This document shows positions 1 through 6,986 of a DNA stretch of 22,218 bases, in pieces. Each line of letters starts with the position of its first letter. Positions within the stretch are counted from its first letter, which is position 1. The notes beneath the pieces are model-generated. The model was not told where the DNA came from and did no database searches. It was given only the letters and a program-made list of their open reading frames with translations. The stretch is from contig JADGAO010000025.1 of NCBI GenBank assembly GCA_015231995.1, forward strand, positions 1 to 22,218, in the 5' to 3' direction. The position numbers and the translations under genes were made by a program. The DNA comes from Nitrospinota bacterium (GTDB lineage Bacteria > Nitrospinota_A > UBA7883 > JACRLM01).

Positions 1-55
1 CTCACCTGGCGCTTTGCGCCCTCCTCTCCCCGCAAAGTTGGCGGGGAGAGGGTAA
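1..55 (-). repeat. Two-hairpin intergenic repeat, cut by window edge
   Basis: Two adjacent stem-loops are visible. One is GGCGC-TTT-GCGCC at 8-20. The other has 11-bp arms (23-33 with 41-51, CTCTCCCCGC against GCGGGGAGAG) and a 7-base loop. Read on the minus strand, the order of a CCCTCTCC hairpin followed by a GGCGC hairpin matches the element at 21518-21586 on the plus strand, so I treat them as two copies of one family in opposite orientation. No coding potential is visible. The left boundary lies outside the window. Confidence 0.6.
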
Positions 56-108
56 GAAGTCAATCGTTGACTTATGCAATGCTCTCCTTATCAACTATGG
101 GTGGAATA

Positions 109-129
109 CCCCGCCACGACGGGGTTTTT
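109..129 (+). terminator. Rho-independent terminator of an off-window gene
   Basis: A 5-bp GC stem (CCCCG at 109-113, CGGGG at 120-124) with a 6-base loop is followed by five Ts at 125-129. It points rightward, so it would end a transcript from a gene left of the window. The stem is short, so strength is uncertain. The remaining bases up to 190 hold nothing I recognise. Confidence 0.5.
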
Positions 130-197
130 AAACGATTCATTGAATATCTTTGGAACGAAACGGGCAAATTAGATTTACGTTAAGAATCAAAAACACC

Positions 198-226
198 TTG
201 ACTTGGACACGATTTAAAAAAATAAT
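198..226 (+). promoter_or_regulatory. Sigma-70-type promoter of the porin gene
   Basis: TTGACT (198-203, 5 of 6 to consensus) and AATAAT (221-226, 5 of 6) are separated by exactly 17 bases. Transcription would start near 233, giving an untranslated leader of about 95 bases before the porin. This is the clearest housekeeping promoter in the window and suits an abundant outer-membrane protein. Confidence 0.6.
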
Positions 227-281
227 GGTCAGTAATATCCGTCGCCAAAGGCAAGGCGTGAACGGATATCAGAGGGGACCT

Positions 282-317
282 ATGAGAGGGGACCTGTTCA
301 ACGTCAACCTATTGTGA
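282..317 (+). CDS. Possible leader peptide upstream of the porin
   Basis: An 11-codon reading frame (MRGDLFNVNLL) starts at an ATG preceded by AGAGGGG with a 4-base gap, a good ribosome-binding site. Its TGA stop (315-317) overlaps the GAGGT (316-320) that serves as ribosome-binding site of the porin at 328. That arrangement would allow translational coupling. The frame lies across an 11-base direct repeat, AGAGGGGACCT at 271-281 and 285-295, so the ATG may only be a by-product of a duplicated ribosome-binding site. It is too short for homology evidence. Confidence 0.3.
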   Translation: MRGDLFNVNLL

Positions 318-327
318 GGTATCTACA

Positions 328-1530
328 ATGAGGAAAATCAGCGCATTTCTGACGGTGGCCTTCGCCATTGCGGCCATCACCTTCAGCGCCACTGGCGCAC
401 AAGCCTTCAAGGTGAACGACAATAACGATGTCTACGGCTATTCTACTATATGGACGATTCTCGACGAGAATTCCTTCTCCGGCAAGTCCGCCACCCAGAC
501 CGCCACTGGCGACAAAGGTAAAGACAAATCTTTCGGTTTTTCGGTAAGGCAACTTCGCCTCGGCGCGAAGGGCGGCATGGCTGACGGCTTGCTCGCCTAC
601 AACCTGCTTTTTGACGGGGCCGGCTCCATCAGCGGAAGCAGCGCCACCCAGATCATTGACGGCTGGATGACCATCCGCCCGCTCGGCAAGGATATTGACA
701 TCAATATCGGCCAGTTCCGCCCGTATGGCAACTATGAAGTCGGCATAGAGTCCGGCGGAAAGATAGACAACCTCGACACGGGCAAGGCTGGCGCGCTCCA
801 GTCGTCCAACTTCCTTATCGGCGCCAACAACACCCGCGACCGCGGCGTGGAGTTTGTCATCAACAAGATCGCCGACATGATCCAGCTTCGCGTTTCCGCC
901 ACCAACGGCTACGGCAATAACGGCGACGTTGGCGGCTCGCTCTCCGGCTCCAGGGGCATCCTCGCCAACGGTTCCGGCGACGCGGCCTACAACCTGGCCG
1001 TCATAGCCACTCCCATCGAGGGCCTCCGCCTCAACGCCGGTTACGGCATGAACAAGCACGAGAACGCCGTGGCCACATCCGGCTCGACGAACTGCACCCT
1101 GGGCGACGACGGCAAGACCATCACCTGCGCCTCCGGGACCGCCACTGCGGTTGCGGACATCGACCGCACCGAGTATTCGGCCGGCGGCAAGTTTGTGATG
1201 AAAGACCTCGGCCTCTGGCTCGACGCGGAGTATTCCGCCTTTAAAGCCGCGGACAAAGACACCCTTAAACCCGGCTACGAAGTCAACGGCTACTACGCCC
1301 GCATCGGCTACTATGTGATCCCCAAGACTCTTGACGTTTTCGCGCGCTACCAGGCCTGGAACGAAAAGGCCAAGACCGGCGCCGCCGACAAGAAACACAG
1401 CGGCTATGACATCAGCGTCCGCTATGTTGTGGACAAGTTCGCCGCCACCGTCGAGTACGAGAAACAGGACCTCGACGGCACCAGCGACGATCCGGTCAGG
1501 GTTGCGCTCCGCACCGTTCTGTTCTACTGA
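328..1530 (+). CDS. Outer-membrane porin-like beta-barrel protein
   Basis: The 400-residue product starts with a classical signal peptide (residues 1-26, cleavage after GAQA). Behind it is a chain of short amphipathic strands rich in aromatic, Gly and Asp/Asn residues, and it ends LRTVLFY with the C-terminal aromatic residue expected of the beta-barrel assembly signal. The stretch around 70-135 (FSVRQLRLGAKGG, ITI-type strands, NIGQFRPYG) resembles phosphate-selective or general porins of the OprO/OprP type, though the family was judged by eye. The only two cysteines, 256 and 267, lie in a low-complexity stretch probably forming a surface loop and could make a disulfide. The role inferred is passive diffusion of small solutes through the outer membrane; substrate unknown. 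The ATG at 328 has GAGGT seven bases upstream. It is monocistronic: own promoter at 198-226 and strong terminator at 1576-1609. Confidence 0.8.
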   Translation: MRKISAFLTVAFAIAAITFSATGAQAFKVNDNNDVYGYSTIWTILDENSFSGKSATQTATGDKGKDKSFGFSVRQLRLGAKGGMADGLLAYNLLFDGAGSISGSSATQIIDGWMTIRPLGKDIDINIGQFRPYGNYEVGIESGGKIDNLDTGKAGALQSSNFLIGANNTRDRGVEFVINKIADMIQLRVSATNGYGNNGDVGGSLSGSRGILANGSGDAAYNLAVIATPIEGLRLNAGYGMNKHENAVATSGSTNCTLGDDGKTITCASGTATAVADIDRTEYSAGGKFVMKDLGLWLDAEYSAFKAADKDTLKPGYEVNGYYARIGYYVIPKTLDVFARYQAWNEKAKTGAADKKHSGYDISVRYVVDKFAATVEYEKQDLDGTSDDPVRVALRTVLFY

Positions 1531-1575
1531 TAAAACCGGCCTCCCCTCAGGGGGAACGAGTTTAAAGGTTCCTAT

Positions 1576-1609
1576 AAAAAGGGCCTGGCCATACGGTCAG
1601 GCCCTTTTT
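1576..1609 (+). terminator. Strong terminator after the porin gene
   Basis: A 15-bp stem (1576-1590 with 1595-1609, one G-T pair) closes on a 4-base loop. The outer arms are AAAAA and TTTTT, so the structure ends in a T run on either strand and could work in both directions. It lies 45 bases after the porin stop and separates the porin from the macA operon. Confidence 0.9.
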
Positions 1610-1656
1610 CTTTGCCCGTTCGTAGGAGGCCTTTCATAACCTTTGCGCTCGCAATA

Positions 1657-1745
1657 TTGTCATTCTGAGCGCCAGCGAAGAATCCATCGAAAAGAATGTT
1701 CTTTCTACTTTGATCCTTCAGTCGAGGACTCCTTCAGGATGACAA
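1657..1745. repeat. TTGTCATTCTGAG-family palindromic repeat, copy A
   Basis: This 89-bp imperfect palindrome has ends TTGTCATTCTGA and TCAGGATGACAA that are inverted repeats with one mismatch. Inside, GAAGAATCC on the left matches the reverse complement of the GATCCTTC region on the right. Related copies lie at 8782-9005, 16245-16517 and 21649-21721. The 66-codon reading frame across it is not a credible gene. The rest of the gap between the porin terminator and macA holds only a degenerate GGGACGACCC palindrome at 1807-1829 and no obvious promoter. Confidence 0.8.
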
Positions 1746-1806
1746 CGGTCGCCGAAGCTCCCTCAAAATATGGGAATCATTTGATTATGCAAACATTTCC
1801 TTTCAT

Positions 1807-1829
1807 AGGGACGACCCGCCGGGGAGCCC
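1807..1829. repeat. Degenerate GGGCGACCC-type palindrome
   Basis: TAGGGACGACCC, CGCCGGGG and AGCCCGT in this stretch look like a decayed version of the perfect palindrome at 16225-16245. Both copies lie beside a TTGTCATTCTGAG repeat, which suggests the two repeat families travel or insert together. It lies about 95 bases before macA and might form a hairpin in the leader if transcription starts upstream. Confidence 0.4.
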
Positions 1830-1923
1830 GTGCCAAACAATAATGTAAAATGAAGGAACTTTTCTGCGATCGTTGCTGTCCAATTGAAGCCTCATAATGA
1901 ACAGAGCTGAAAAAGCGGTGAAT

Positions 1924-3081
1924 ATGAAAAAGACACTTATGGTTATCAGCTCCGTAGCGATTCTTGCGACAGCCGGTTATTTCGCTCTTGCCAAGAAGGA
2001 CGCGGCGGTAAAGTTCAAGACGGAAAAAGTGGAGAGAGGCTCCATCGAAGAGGCGGTGACGGCGACCGGGGCGCTCAACGCCATTAAGACCGTCCAGGTG
2101 GGCGCGCAGGTGTCCGGCATGATAAAAAAGCTGTTCGTGGATTTCAACTCGACCGTAAAAGAAGGCCAGTTGATAGCGGAAATAGACCCCGCCCTTTTCA
2201 TGGCGCAACTCGAACAGGCCAGGGCGAACCTTGCGTCCGCCCGCGCCAACGTCGAAAAATCCGCCGCCGCGCTTTCGGACGCGCAACGCACGATGGCCCG
2301 GAACAACGAGATGTATCTGGGCGGCCTCATCGCAAGAAGCGACAAGGAAACGGCGGAGACCAATTACGATTCGGCGAAAGCTCAACTGGCCGTGTCGCGG
2401 GCGCAGGTGGAGCAGTCCGAAGCGGCCCTGCGTTTGGCGGAGACCAATTTGCGTTATACGAAAATCGTGGCTCCGGTTGACGGGGTGGTTATTTCCCGCA
2501 ACGTGGACGCGGGCCAGACCGTGGCCGCCAGTTTCCAGACCCCCACGCTTTTCACCATCGCGCAGGATCTGACCAAGATGCAGATAGACACCAACGTCAA
2601 CGAGGCCGACATCGGCAAGATACGCGAGGGGCAAAAGGTGGCCTTTACAGTGGACGCCTACCCCGACGAGACGTTCAACGGCTATGTGTCGCAGGTGCGC
2701 AACGCGCCTGTCACCGTGCAGAACGTCGTGACATACGACGTGGTTATCCGGGTGGACAACTCCGATTTCCGCCTGAAACCCGGTATGACGGCCAACGCCT
2801 CGATAATCACCGCCCGTAAAGATGGGGTGACGAAAGTCCCCAACGCGGCCTTGCGTTTCAAAATGGGGGAACGGGAAAAGACACGGGGGGAAAAGAAGGG
2901 GTACGGGGTCTGGATTCTGGAAAACGGCCAGCCCAAACGCGTCATGGTCAAGCTTGGCGTAGGCGACGGGACTTTCACCGAAATCGTTAAAGGCGACATA
3001 GCCGAGGGGCAGGAAGTGATTGTGGACGCGCCATCGAGCGGCAAGAAACCTGGCGGACAGTCTGGGCCAAGGATGTTCTAA
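1924..3081 (+). CDS. macA: MacA-like periplasmic adaptor (HlyD/RND-MFP family)
   Basis: This is the membrane-fusion subunit of a tripartite ABC exporter, which bridges the inner-membrane MacB and an outer-membrane channel. From the ATG at 1924 it is 385 residues, normal for MacA. A basic N terminus (MKK) and one hydrophobic segment (about residues 4-23) form a signal anchor. Next come a lipoyl-like half (VQVGAQVSGMI), a helical hairpin rich in Ala, Gln and Glu (about 90-175), the second lipoyl half (APVDGVVISRNVDAGQTV, about 183-200) and beta-barrel and membrane-proximal domains (LKPGMTANASI). An in-frame ATG at 1897 would add MNRAEKAVN; 1924 is preferred because the anchor then starts immediately. 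Neither start has a strong ribosome-binding site. The macB ATPase gene starts 3 bases after its stop. Substrate unknown. Confidence 0.9.
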   Translation: MKKTLMVISSVAILATAGYFALAKKDAAVKFKTEKVERGSIEEAVTATGALNAIKTVQVGAQVSGMIKKLFVDFNSTVKEGQLIAEIDPALFMAQLEQARANLASARANVEKSAAALSDAQRTMARNNEMYLGGLIARSDKETAETNYDSAKAQLAVSRAQVEQSEAALRLAETNLRYTKIVAPVDGVVISRNVDAGQTVAASFQTPTLFTIAQDLTKMQIDTNVNEADIGKIREGQKVAFTVDAYPDETFNGYVSQVRNAPVTVQNVVTYDVVIRVDNSDFRLKPGMTANASIITARKDGVTKVPNAALRFKMGEREKTRGEKKGYGVWILENGQPKRVMVKLGVGDGTFTEIVKGDIAEGQEVIVDAPSSGKKPGGQSGPRMF

Positions 3082-3084
3082 TCC

Positions 3085-3777
3085 ATGCCGCTTATAGAAA
3101 CTCGCGGAATCGCCAAAACGTACAGGCTCGGCCAGATGGAGACGCTGGCGCTCAACGACGTTTCCCTGTCGATAGAGCGTGGTGATTTCGTGGCGGTCAT
3201 GGGACAGTCCGGCTCCGGCAAATCCACGTTCATGAACATTCTGGGCTGTCTGGACACTCCGACGAGCGGGCTGTACATGCTGGACGGAACGGAGGTGGGC
3301 AAACTTGGGCGCGACGAACTGGCGGAGATACGGAACGCGAAAATAGGCTTCGTGTTCCAGGGGTTCAACCTGCTGGCGCGCACATCGGCGGTTGAGAACG
3401 TCGAGCTTCCCATGATCTATAACGGCATGCCCGCAAACGAGCGGCGCAAACGCGCAATGGCGGCTCTCAAAAGTGTGGGGCTTGAAGGCAAAGAGGACAA
3501 TCACCCCAACCAGCTCTCCGGTGGCCAACAGCAACGCGTGGCCATTGCCCGCGCATTGGTTAATGACGCTCCCATAATTCTGGCCGACGAGCCGACGGGC
3601 AACCTGGACACAACGACCAGCGAAGAGATAATGGATATGTTCGCAAATCTCAACCGGCATTCGGGGATAACCGTCATCATCGTCACGCACGAGCCGGACA
3701 TAGCCGCGTTCACCCGCAGGGTCGTGCGGTTCCGCGACGGCAAAATAGTGGGCGACGACAGGCGCGGCGCGGCATGA
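3085..3777 (+). CDS. MacB-type ABC transporter ATPase subunit
   Basis: This 230-residue protein is the nucleotide-binding subunit that powers the MacAB-type exporter. All ABC motifs are present: Walker A GQSGSGKST (40-48), Q-loop glutamine 92 in FVFQGFNLL, signature LSGGQQQ (144-150), Walker B IILADEPT with glutamate 169, and the switch histidine 202 in VTHEPD. Classical MacB carries this domain fused to the permease; here the two are separate genes, as in LolD/LolE and many MacB-like systems outside gammaproteobacteria. Its TGA stop overlaps the start of the permease gene by four bases (ATGA at 3774-3777), a strong sign of translational coupling. The high match to MacB/LolD/SalX ATPases does not reveal the substrate. 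Confidence 0.93.
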   Translation: MPLIETRGIAKTYRLGQMETLALNDVSLSIERGDFVAVMGQSGSGKSTFMNILGCLDTPTSGLYMLDGTEVGKLGRDELAEIRNAKIGFVFQGFNLLARTSAVENVELPMIYNGMPANERRKRAMAALKSVGLEGKEDNHPNQLSGGQQQRVAIARALVNDAPIILADEPTGNLDTTTSEEIMDMFANLNRHSGITVIIVTHEPDIAAFTRRVVRFRDGKIVGDDRRGAA

Positions 3778-5003
3778 TAAACGTGTCGTCGGCGCTCAAG
3801 GTGTCGTTTCGCGCGCTTTGGGTGAACAAGATGCGCTCCATCCTGACGATGCTTGGGATCATCATCGGCGTGGGCGCCGTCATAGCGATGCTCGCGGTCG
3901 GCTCCGGGGCGAGGCAGAAGATATCCGAACAGATCGCAAGCATGGGAAGCAACCTGTTGCAAATCCTTTCCGGCGCTTCTACTTCGGGCGGCGCAAGAAT
4001 GGGGGCTGGCACGCAACCCACCCTTTCGACGGGGGATGCGGAAGCGATACTCCGGGACGCACCGGCGGTGGCGGACGTCGCCCCGTCGCTAAACGGCGTG
4101 GCGCAGGTAGTTTACGGAAACATGAACTGGTCCGTGGGCGTGTACGGCTCCACTCCAAGCATTCTCAACGTGCGGGACTGGCCGCTGGCGTCGGGCAAGC
4201 CGTTCACAGATCAGGACGTGAAAACCGCGTCGAAAGTCTGCCTGCTGGGCCAAACCGTGGTGGAGAACCTGTTCGGAGCCGACGACCCGGTGGGCAAAGC
4301 GGTTCGTATCAAAAACGTGCCATTCACCGTGTTGGGTGTGTTGGAGTCCAAAGGGCAGTCCCCGCAAGGGCAGGATCAGGACGACATCGTTTACGTCCCT
4401 GTGACCACGGCGCAGAAAAAACTTTTCGGGACGGCCTTCCCGGGCATGGTGAGGGTGATAATGGTCAAGGCCGTGAGCGCGGAGGATTTACCGGTGGCGG
4501 AGCGGCAGATAACGGAGATACTCCGCCAGCGACATCGCCTCGGACAAAAACAGGACAACGATTTTACTGTCCGAAACCTCACGCAGATGATGCAGGCTTC
4601 CGAACAGTCGGCGGAGATCATGACGCTACTGCTCGGCTCGATAGCCTCGGTCTCCCTGCTTGTCGGCGGGATCGGGATAATGAACATCATGCTCGTCTCC
4701 GTCACCGAACGGACGCGGGAGATAGGCATTCGTATGGCCGTTGGCGCAAAGACGTGGGACATACGGCTTCAGTTCATCATCGAGGCCCTCACGCTTTCGA
4801 TCTTCGGAGGGCTGATCGGAATCGCGTCGGGTGTGGGTGGGTCCTACGCGCTTTCTTCCATCGCCGAATGGCCCACGCTGGTATCGGCGGCTTCGATAAT
4901 GCTGGCGTTCTGTTTTTCGGCAATCGTGGGGGTAGCGTTCGGCTTTTATCCGGCGTATAAGGCGTCCATGCTCAACCCGATAGAAGCTTTGAGGTACGAG
5001 TGA
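3774..5003 (+). CDS. MacB-type ABC transporter permease
   Basis: The 409-residue protein has the MacB/FtsX topology. One transmembrane helix lies near the N terminus (about 22-43, after SFRALWVNKMRSILTMLGIIIG), followed by a large periplasmic domain (about 45-280) and three C-terminal helices (about 283-308, 332-358 and 370-393). The motif TEREIGIRMAVGA-type loop is present as TERTREIGIRMAVGAK (311-326), and the protein ends PIEALRYE, both typical of the family. Such permeases do not transport through the membrane; they drive the periplasmic adaptor and outer channel mechanically. Here the partners would be the adaptor and ATPase encoded just upstream. No TolC homologue is in the window. An alternative is a LolC/E-like lipoprotein extractor, but the adjacent adaptor gene favours MacB. 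Confidence 0.92.
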   Translation: MINVSSALKVSFRALWVNKMRSILTMLGIIIGVGAVIAMLAVGSGARQKISEQIASMGSNLLQILSGASTSGGARMGAGTQPTLSTGDAEAILRDAPAVADVAPSLNGVAQVVYGNMNWSVGVYGSTPSILNVRDWPLASGKPFTDQDVKTASKVCLLGQTVVENLFGADDPVGKAVRIKNVPFTVLGVLESKGQSPQGQDQDDIVYVPVTTAQKKLFGTAFPGMVRVIMVKAVSAEDLPVAERQITEILRQRHRLGQKQDNDFTVRNLTQMMQASEQSAEIMTLLLGSIASVSLLVGGIGIMNIMLVSVTERTREIGIRMAVGAKTWDIRLQFIIEALTLSIFGGLIGIASGVGGSYALSSIAEWPTLVSAASIMLAFCFSAIVGVAFGFYPAYKASMLNPIEALRYE

Positions 5004-5026
5004 CCGGCCCCAGGGCGTTTCGTCAA

Positions 5027-5056
5027 TTCAAACCGCGCTCCCGCCTATGTTATAGT
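5027..5056 (+). promoter_or_regulatory. Possible promoter for the FG-GAP gene pair
   Basis: TATAGT (5051-5056) is a good -10 element. The best -35 match is TTCAAA (5027-5032, 4 of 6) with an 18-base spacer. It lies in the 81-base gap after macB, so the two FG-GAP genes may be expressed both by read-through from macAB and from this site. No terminator separates the two gene groups. Confidence 0.35.
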
Positions 5057-5084
5057 AACGTCTTTACCAAAACGTATTCGCGCA

Positions 5085-6986
5085 ATGATTTCAACCGACG
5101 ATAATCGAAAATTCGGGGCCACGCTTTTCGCGTTCCTCATAGCCTTCGCAAACGCGGGATACGCATGGGGGGCGGAACCGTCCGTCTATCGGGACGCGAC
5201 TGCCCAGACACTGTCCGCGCTCGACGATATCCGGCCTCTGCTCACAGCCCCGTCCGGGGTGGTGGTCTCCGCCAAAGACGGCGCGGTTCTCATCGGCAAA
5301 GAGTCCAAAGCCGCAGTCGCCACGGGAATATCGCTCAAAATCGTCCGGGAGAAAGAGCCTCTTGTTCATCCCGTCACTGGCAAGAAAATCGGCTCCGTAA
5401 CAGAGCCGGTGGGCGAAGCGGTTGTCACCAGGGACGATGGGGCGATCATCGCCGCAGTAGAGCCGGATGGCGCCGGAAAAATAAAAGTCGGGGACAGGAT
5501 CGAAACGCCGCCGGCAAAAAGAAAAACCCTCCTCGTTTTCGAAGCGGGGACGGATTCCCCCGGCATGGCCTCTATCCGTTCCGCTGTAACCGGGAAGGTG
5601 GCGGCATTCGACGAGGCGAGCGTCGTATCGCCTCACGCTGTCGAGCGGTTTTTGAGCGATCATAACCTTGCCGGAACACACGCGCTCGTATCCTCCGCCG
5701 AGAATCTCAAAAAAGCGCGGCAAGCTCTCTCCGCCGATTTCCTGATCTTCGCAGGAGCCAGGGAGAAGGACGTAGCTGTGTTCATTGACGTGGAACTCTA
5801 CGACCTTGCATCCGCCAGACAGGTCGCCTCGTTCAAAGGACTGGCCAAAGCGCCCGCTGGAAAAGCTGACGCTAAAACGGCGGACACGGTCGCCCCAAAA
5901 CCCTCGGCTCAACCGCTTCCAGAGCCTGTAAAAACGCCGCCGGCCGCCGAAAAGCCGAAGTCTCTGCCGGAACCTGCCCAAACTGTAAAACCCGCCACTT
6001 CCCTCTCGCCGGTCACCGCCAGAATATTTGGGAGTTTCGAAGGCAGGATATCCGCAATTGCGGCGCATGACCTCGACGGCGACGGCTCCTCGGAAATAAT
6101 ATTGGGTTTCGACCGGCGGCTGGCCGTGTACAAAACGTCCGACGGCATGGCTCTTACCCTGTCGTGGGAGAAAAACCTGTCGAAAAGAGACCAGATAACC
6201 GGCATACATTCCGGGGATTTCGACGGGGACGGCAAACCGGAAATTTACGTCAATAACATCGTGGACGGCGCGGCGCGTTCGATGATACTCAAAGAGCGGG
6301 ACGGCGGGTTTACGCCCGTCTCCGAAAAGCTCCGCATGTTTTTTTACGCGGGGGCGGACGGCAGGCTGTACGGCCAGAGGCAATTGGCCGACCTTGAGTT
6401 GGAAGACAAACTCGTGTCGCTCGAATGGATCGGCGGGAAGCTTGAAGAAAAACCGTTCATCCCTCTTCCAGAAGGAGCTCGTTTGTCCGGCGTAGCCATT
6501 GACGATATAGACGGCGACGGCGTCATGGACGTTATAGGCCTCGATAAAGGCAAGCGCCTTGTTTACCGCTCCAGCGTCAAAGGCGACTGGGCGAGGGTTG
6601 ACGGGGAATACGGCGGCTCCGACATAGCCATCGAACTTCCCGGCCAGGGGGAGGCGCGCGTCTTCCACGAAATTCAGCCCGCCCCGATCCCATTGAAAGG
6701 CTCCGGGAAGTCCAAACGGCTGTTCGTCCCGCACAACATTCAGGCCGCATCGTTTTTTTCATCGCTGTTGCTGTATCTGCAATCCCAGTTTCATCTTCTG
6801 TCAAACGAAGGCGGACTCGGTTACGCTAAAACATTCTCCACCCCAGCCGGTGACGGCCTGGTTTATGCGTCCGCTTATTGGGGAGCGGTTGATGGCGGAT
6901 ATGCGACGCTTGGAGCCAGGGTCGAAACCTCGGTTCTCGGCCCCGGCAAGTCCGAACTGATAATGTTCACTATGGATGGTCAATGA
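5085..6986 (+). CDS. Secreted FG-GAP/VCBS protein with FlgT-C-like and CsgG-like domains
   Basis: This is a 633-residue exported protein of unknown function. Residues 1-30 look like a signal peptide. Residues about 55-140 resemble the C-terminal beta domain of the flagellar protein FlgT (HPVTGKKIGSVTEPVG, then KIKVGDRI). Residues about 148-250 have an alternating alpha/beta look recalling the CsgG/TolB-N fold. A Pro/Ala/Lys-rich linker (255-305) leads to a beta-propeller-like part with three calcium-loop motifs: DLDGDG (329-334), DFDGDG (378-383) and DIDGDG (474-479). These are the FG-GAP/VCBS signature found in integrin-alpha-like propellers. Domain calls are by eye. The next gene overlaps its stop by four bases and appears to have the same plan. 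A periplasmic or surface binding role is inferred. No clear ribosome-binding site precedes the ATG. Confidence 0.75.
   Translation: MISTDDNRKFGATLFAFLIAFANAGYAWGAEPSVYRDATAQTLSALDDIRPLLTAPSGVVVSAKDGAVLIGKESKAAVATGISLKIVREKEPLVHPVTGKKIGSVTEPVGEAVVTRDDGAIIAAVEPDGAGKIKVGDRIETPPAKRKTLLVFEAGTDSPGMASIRSAVTGKVAAFDEASVVSPHAVERFLSDHNLAGTHALVSSAENLKKARQALSADFLIFAGAREKDVAVFIDVELYDLASARQVASFKGLAKAPAGKADAKTADTVAPKPSAQPLPEPVKTPPAAEKPKSLPEPAQTVKPATSLSPVTARIFGSFEGRISAIAAHDLDGDGSSEIILGFDRRLAVYKTSDGMALTLSWEKNLSKRDQITGIHSGDFDGDGKPEIYVNNIVDGAARSMILKERDGGFTPVSEKLRMFFYAGADGRLYGQRQLADLELEDKLVSLEWIGGKLEEKPFIPLPEGARLSGVAIDDIDGDGVMDVIGLDKGKRLVYRSSVKGDWARVDGEYGGSDIAIELPGQGEARVFHEIQPAPIPLKGSGKSKRLFVPHNIQAASFFSSLLLYLQSQFHLLSNEGGLGYAKTFSTPAGDGLVYASAYWGAVDGGYATLGARVETSVLGPGKSELIMFTMDGQ

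Noticed and set aside
304..1398. Long minus-strand frame opposite the porin
   Set aside because: Composition is a mirror of the GC-rich porin gene, no motif or ribosome-binding site, and the plus-strand product has a signal peptide and barrel features.
328..1530. Porin as the outer-membrane channel of the MacAB pump
   Set aside because: It lacks the long helical hairpins of TolC, looks beta-rich throughout, and has its own promoter and terminator.
1643..1843. 66-codon plus-strand frame
   Set aside because: It lies inside the TTGTCATTCTGAG repeat and the GGGACGACCC palindrome; the frame is an artefact of repeat DNA.
1777..3690. 637-codon minus-strand frame across macA and the ATPase gene
   Set aside because: It lies opposite two unmistakable genes and yields a His/Arg-rich sequence with no recognisable domain.
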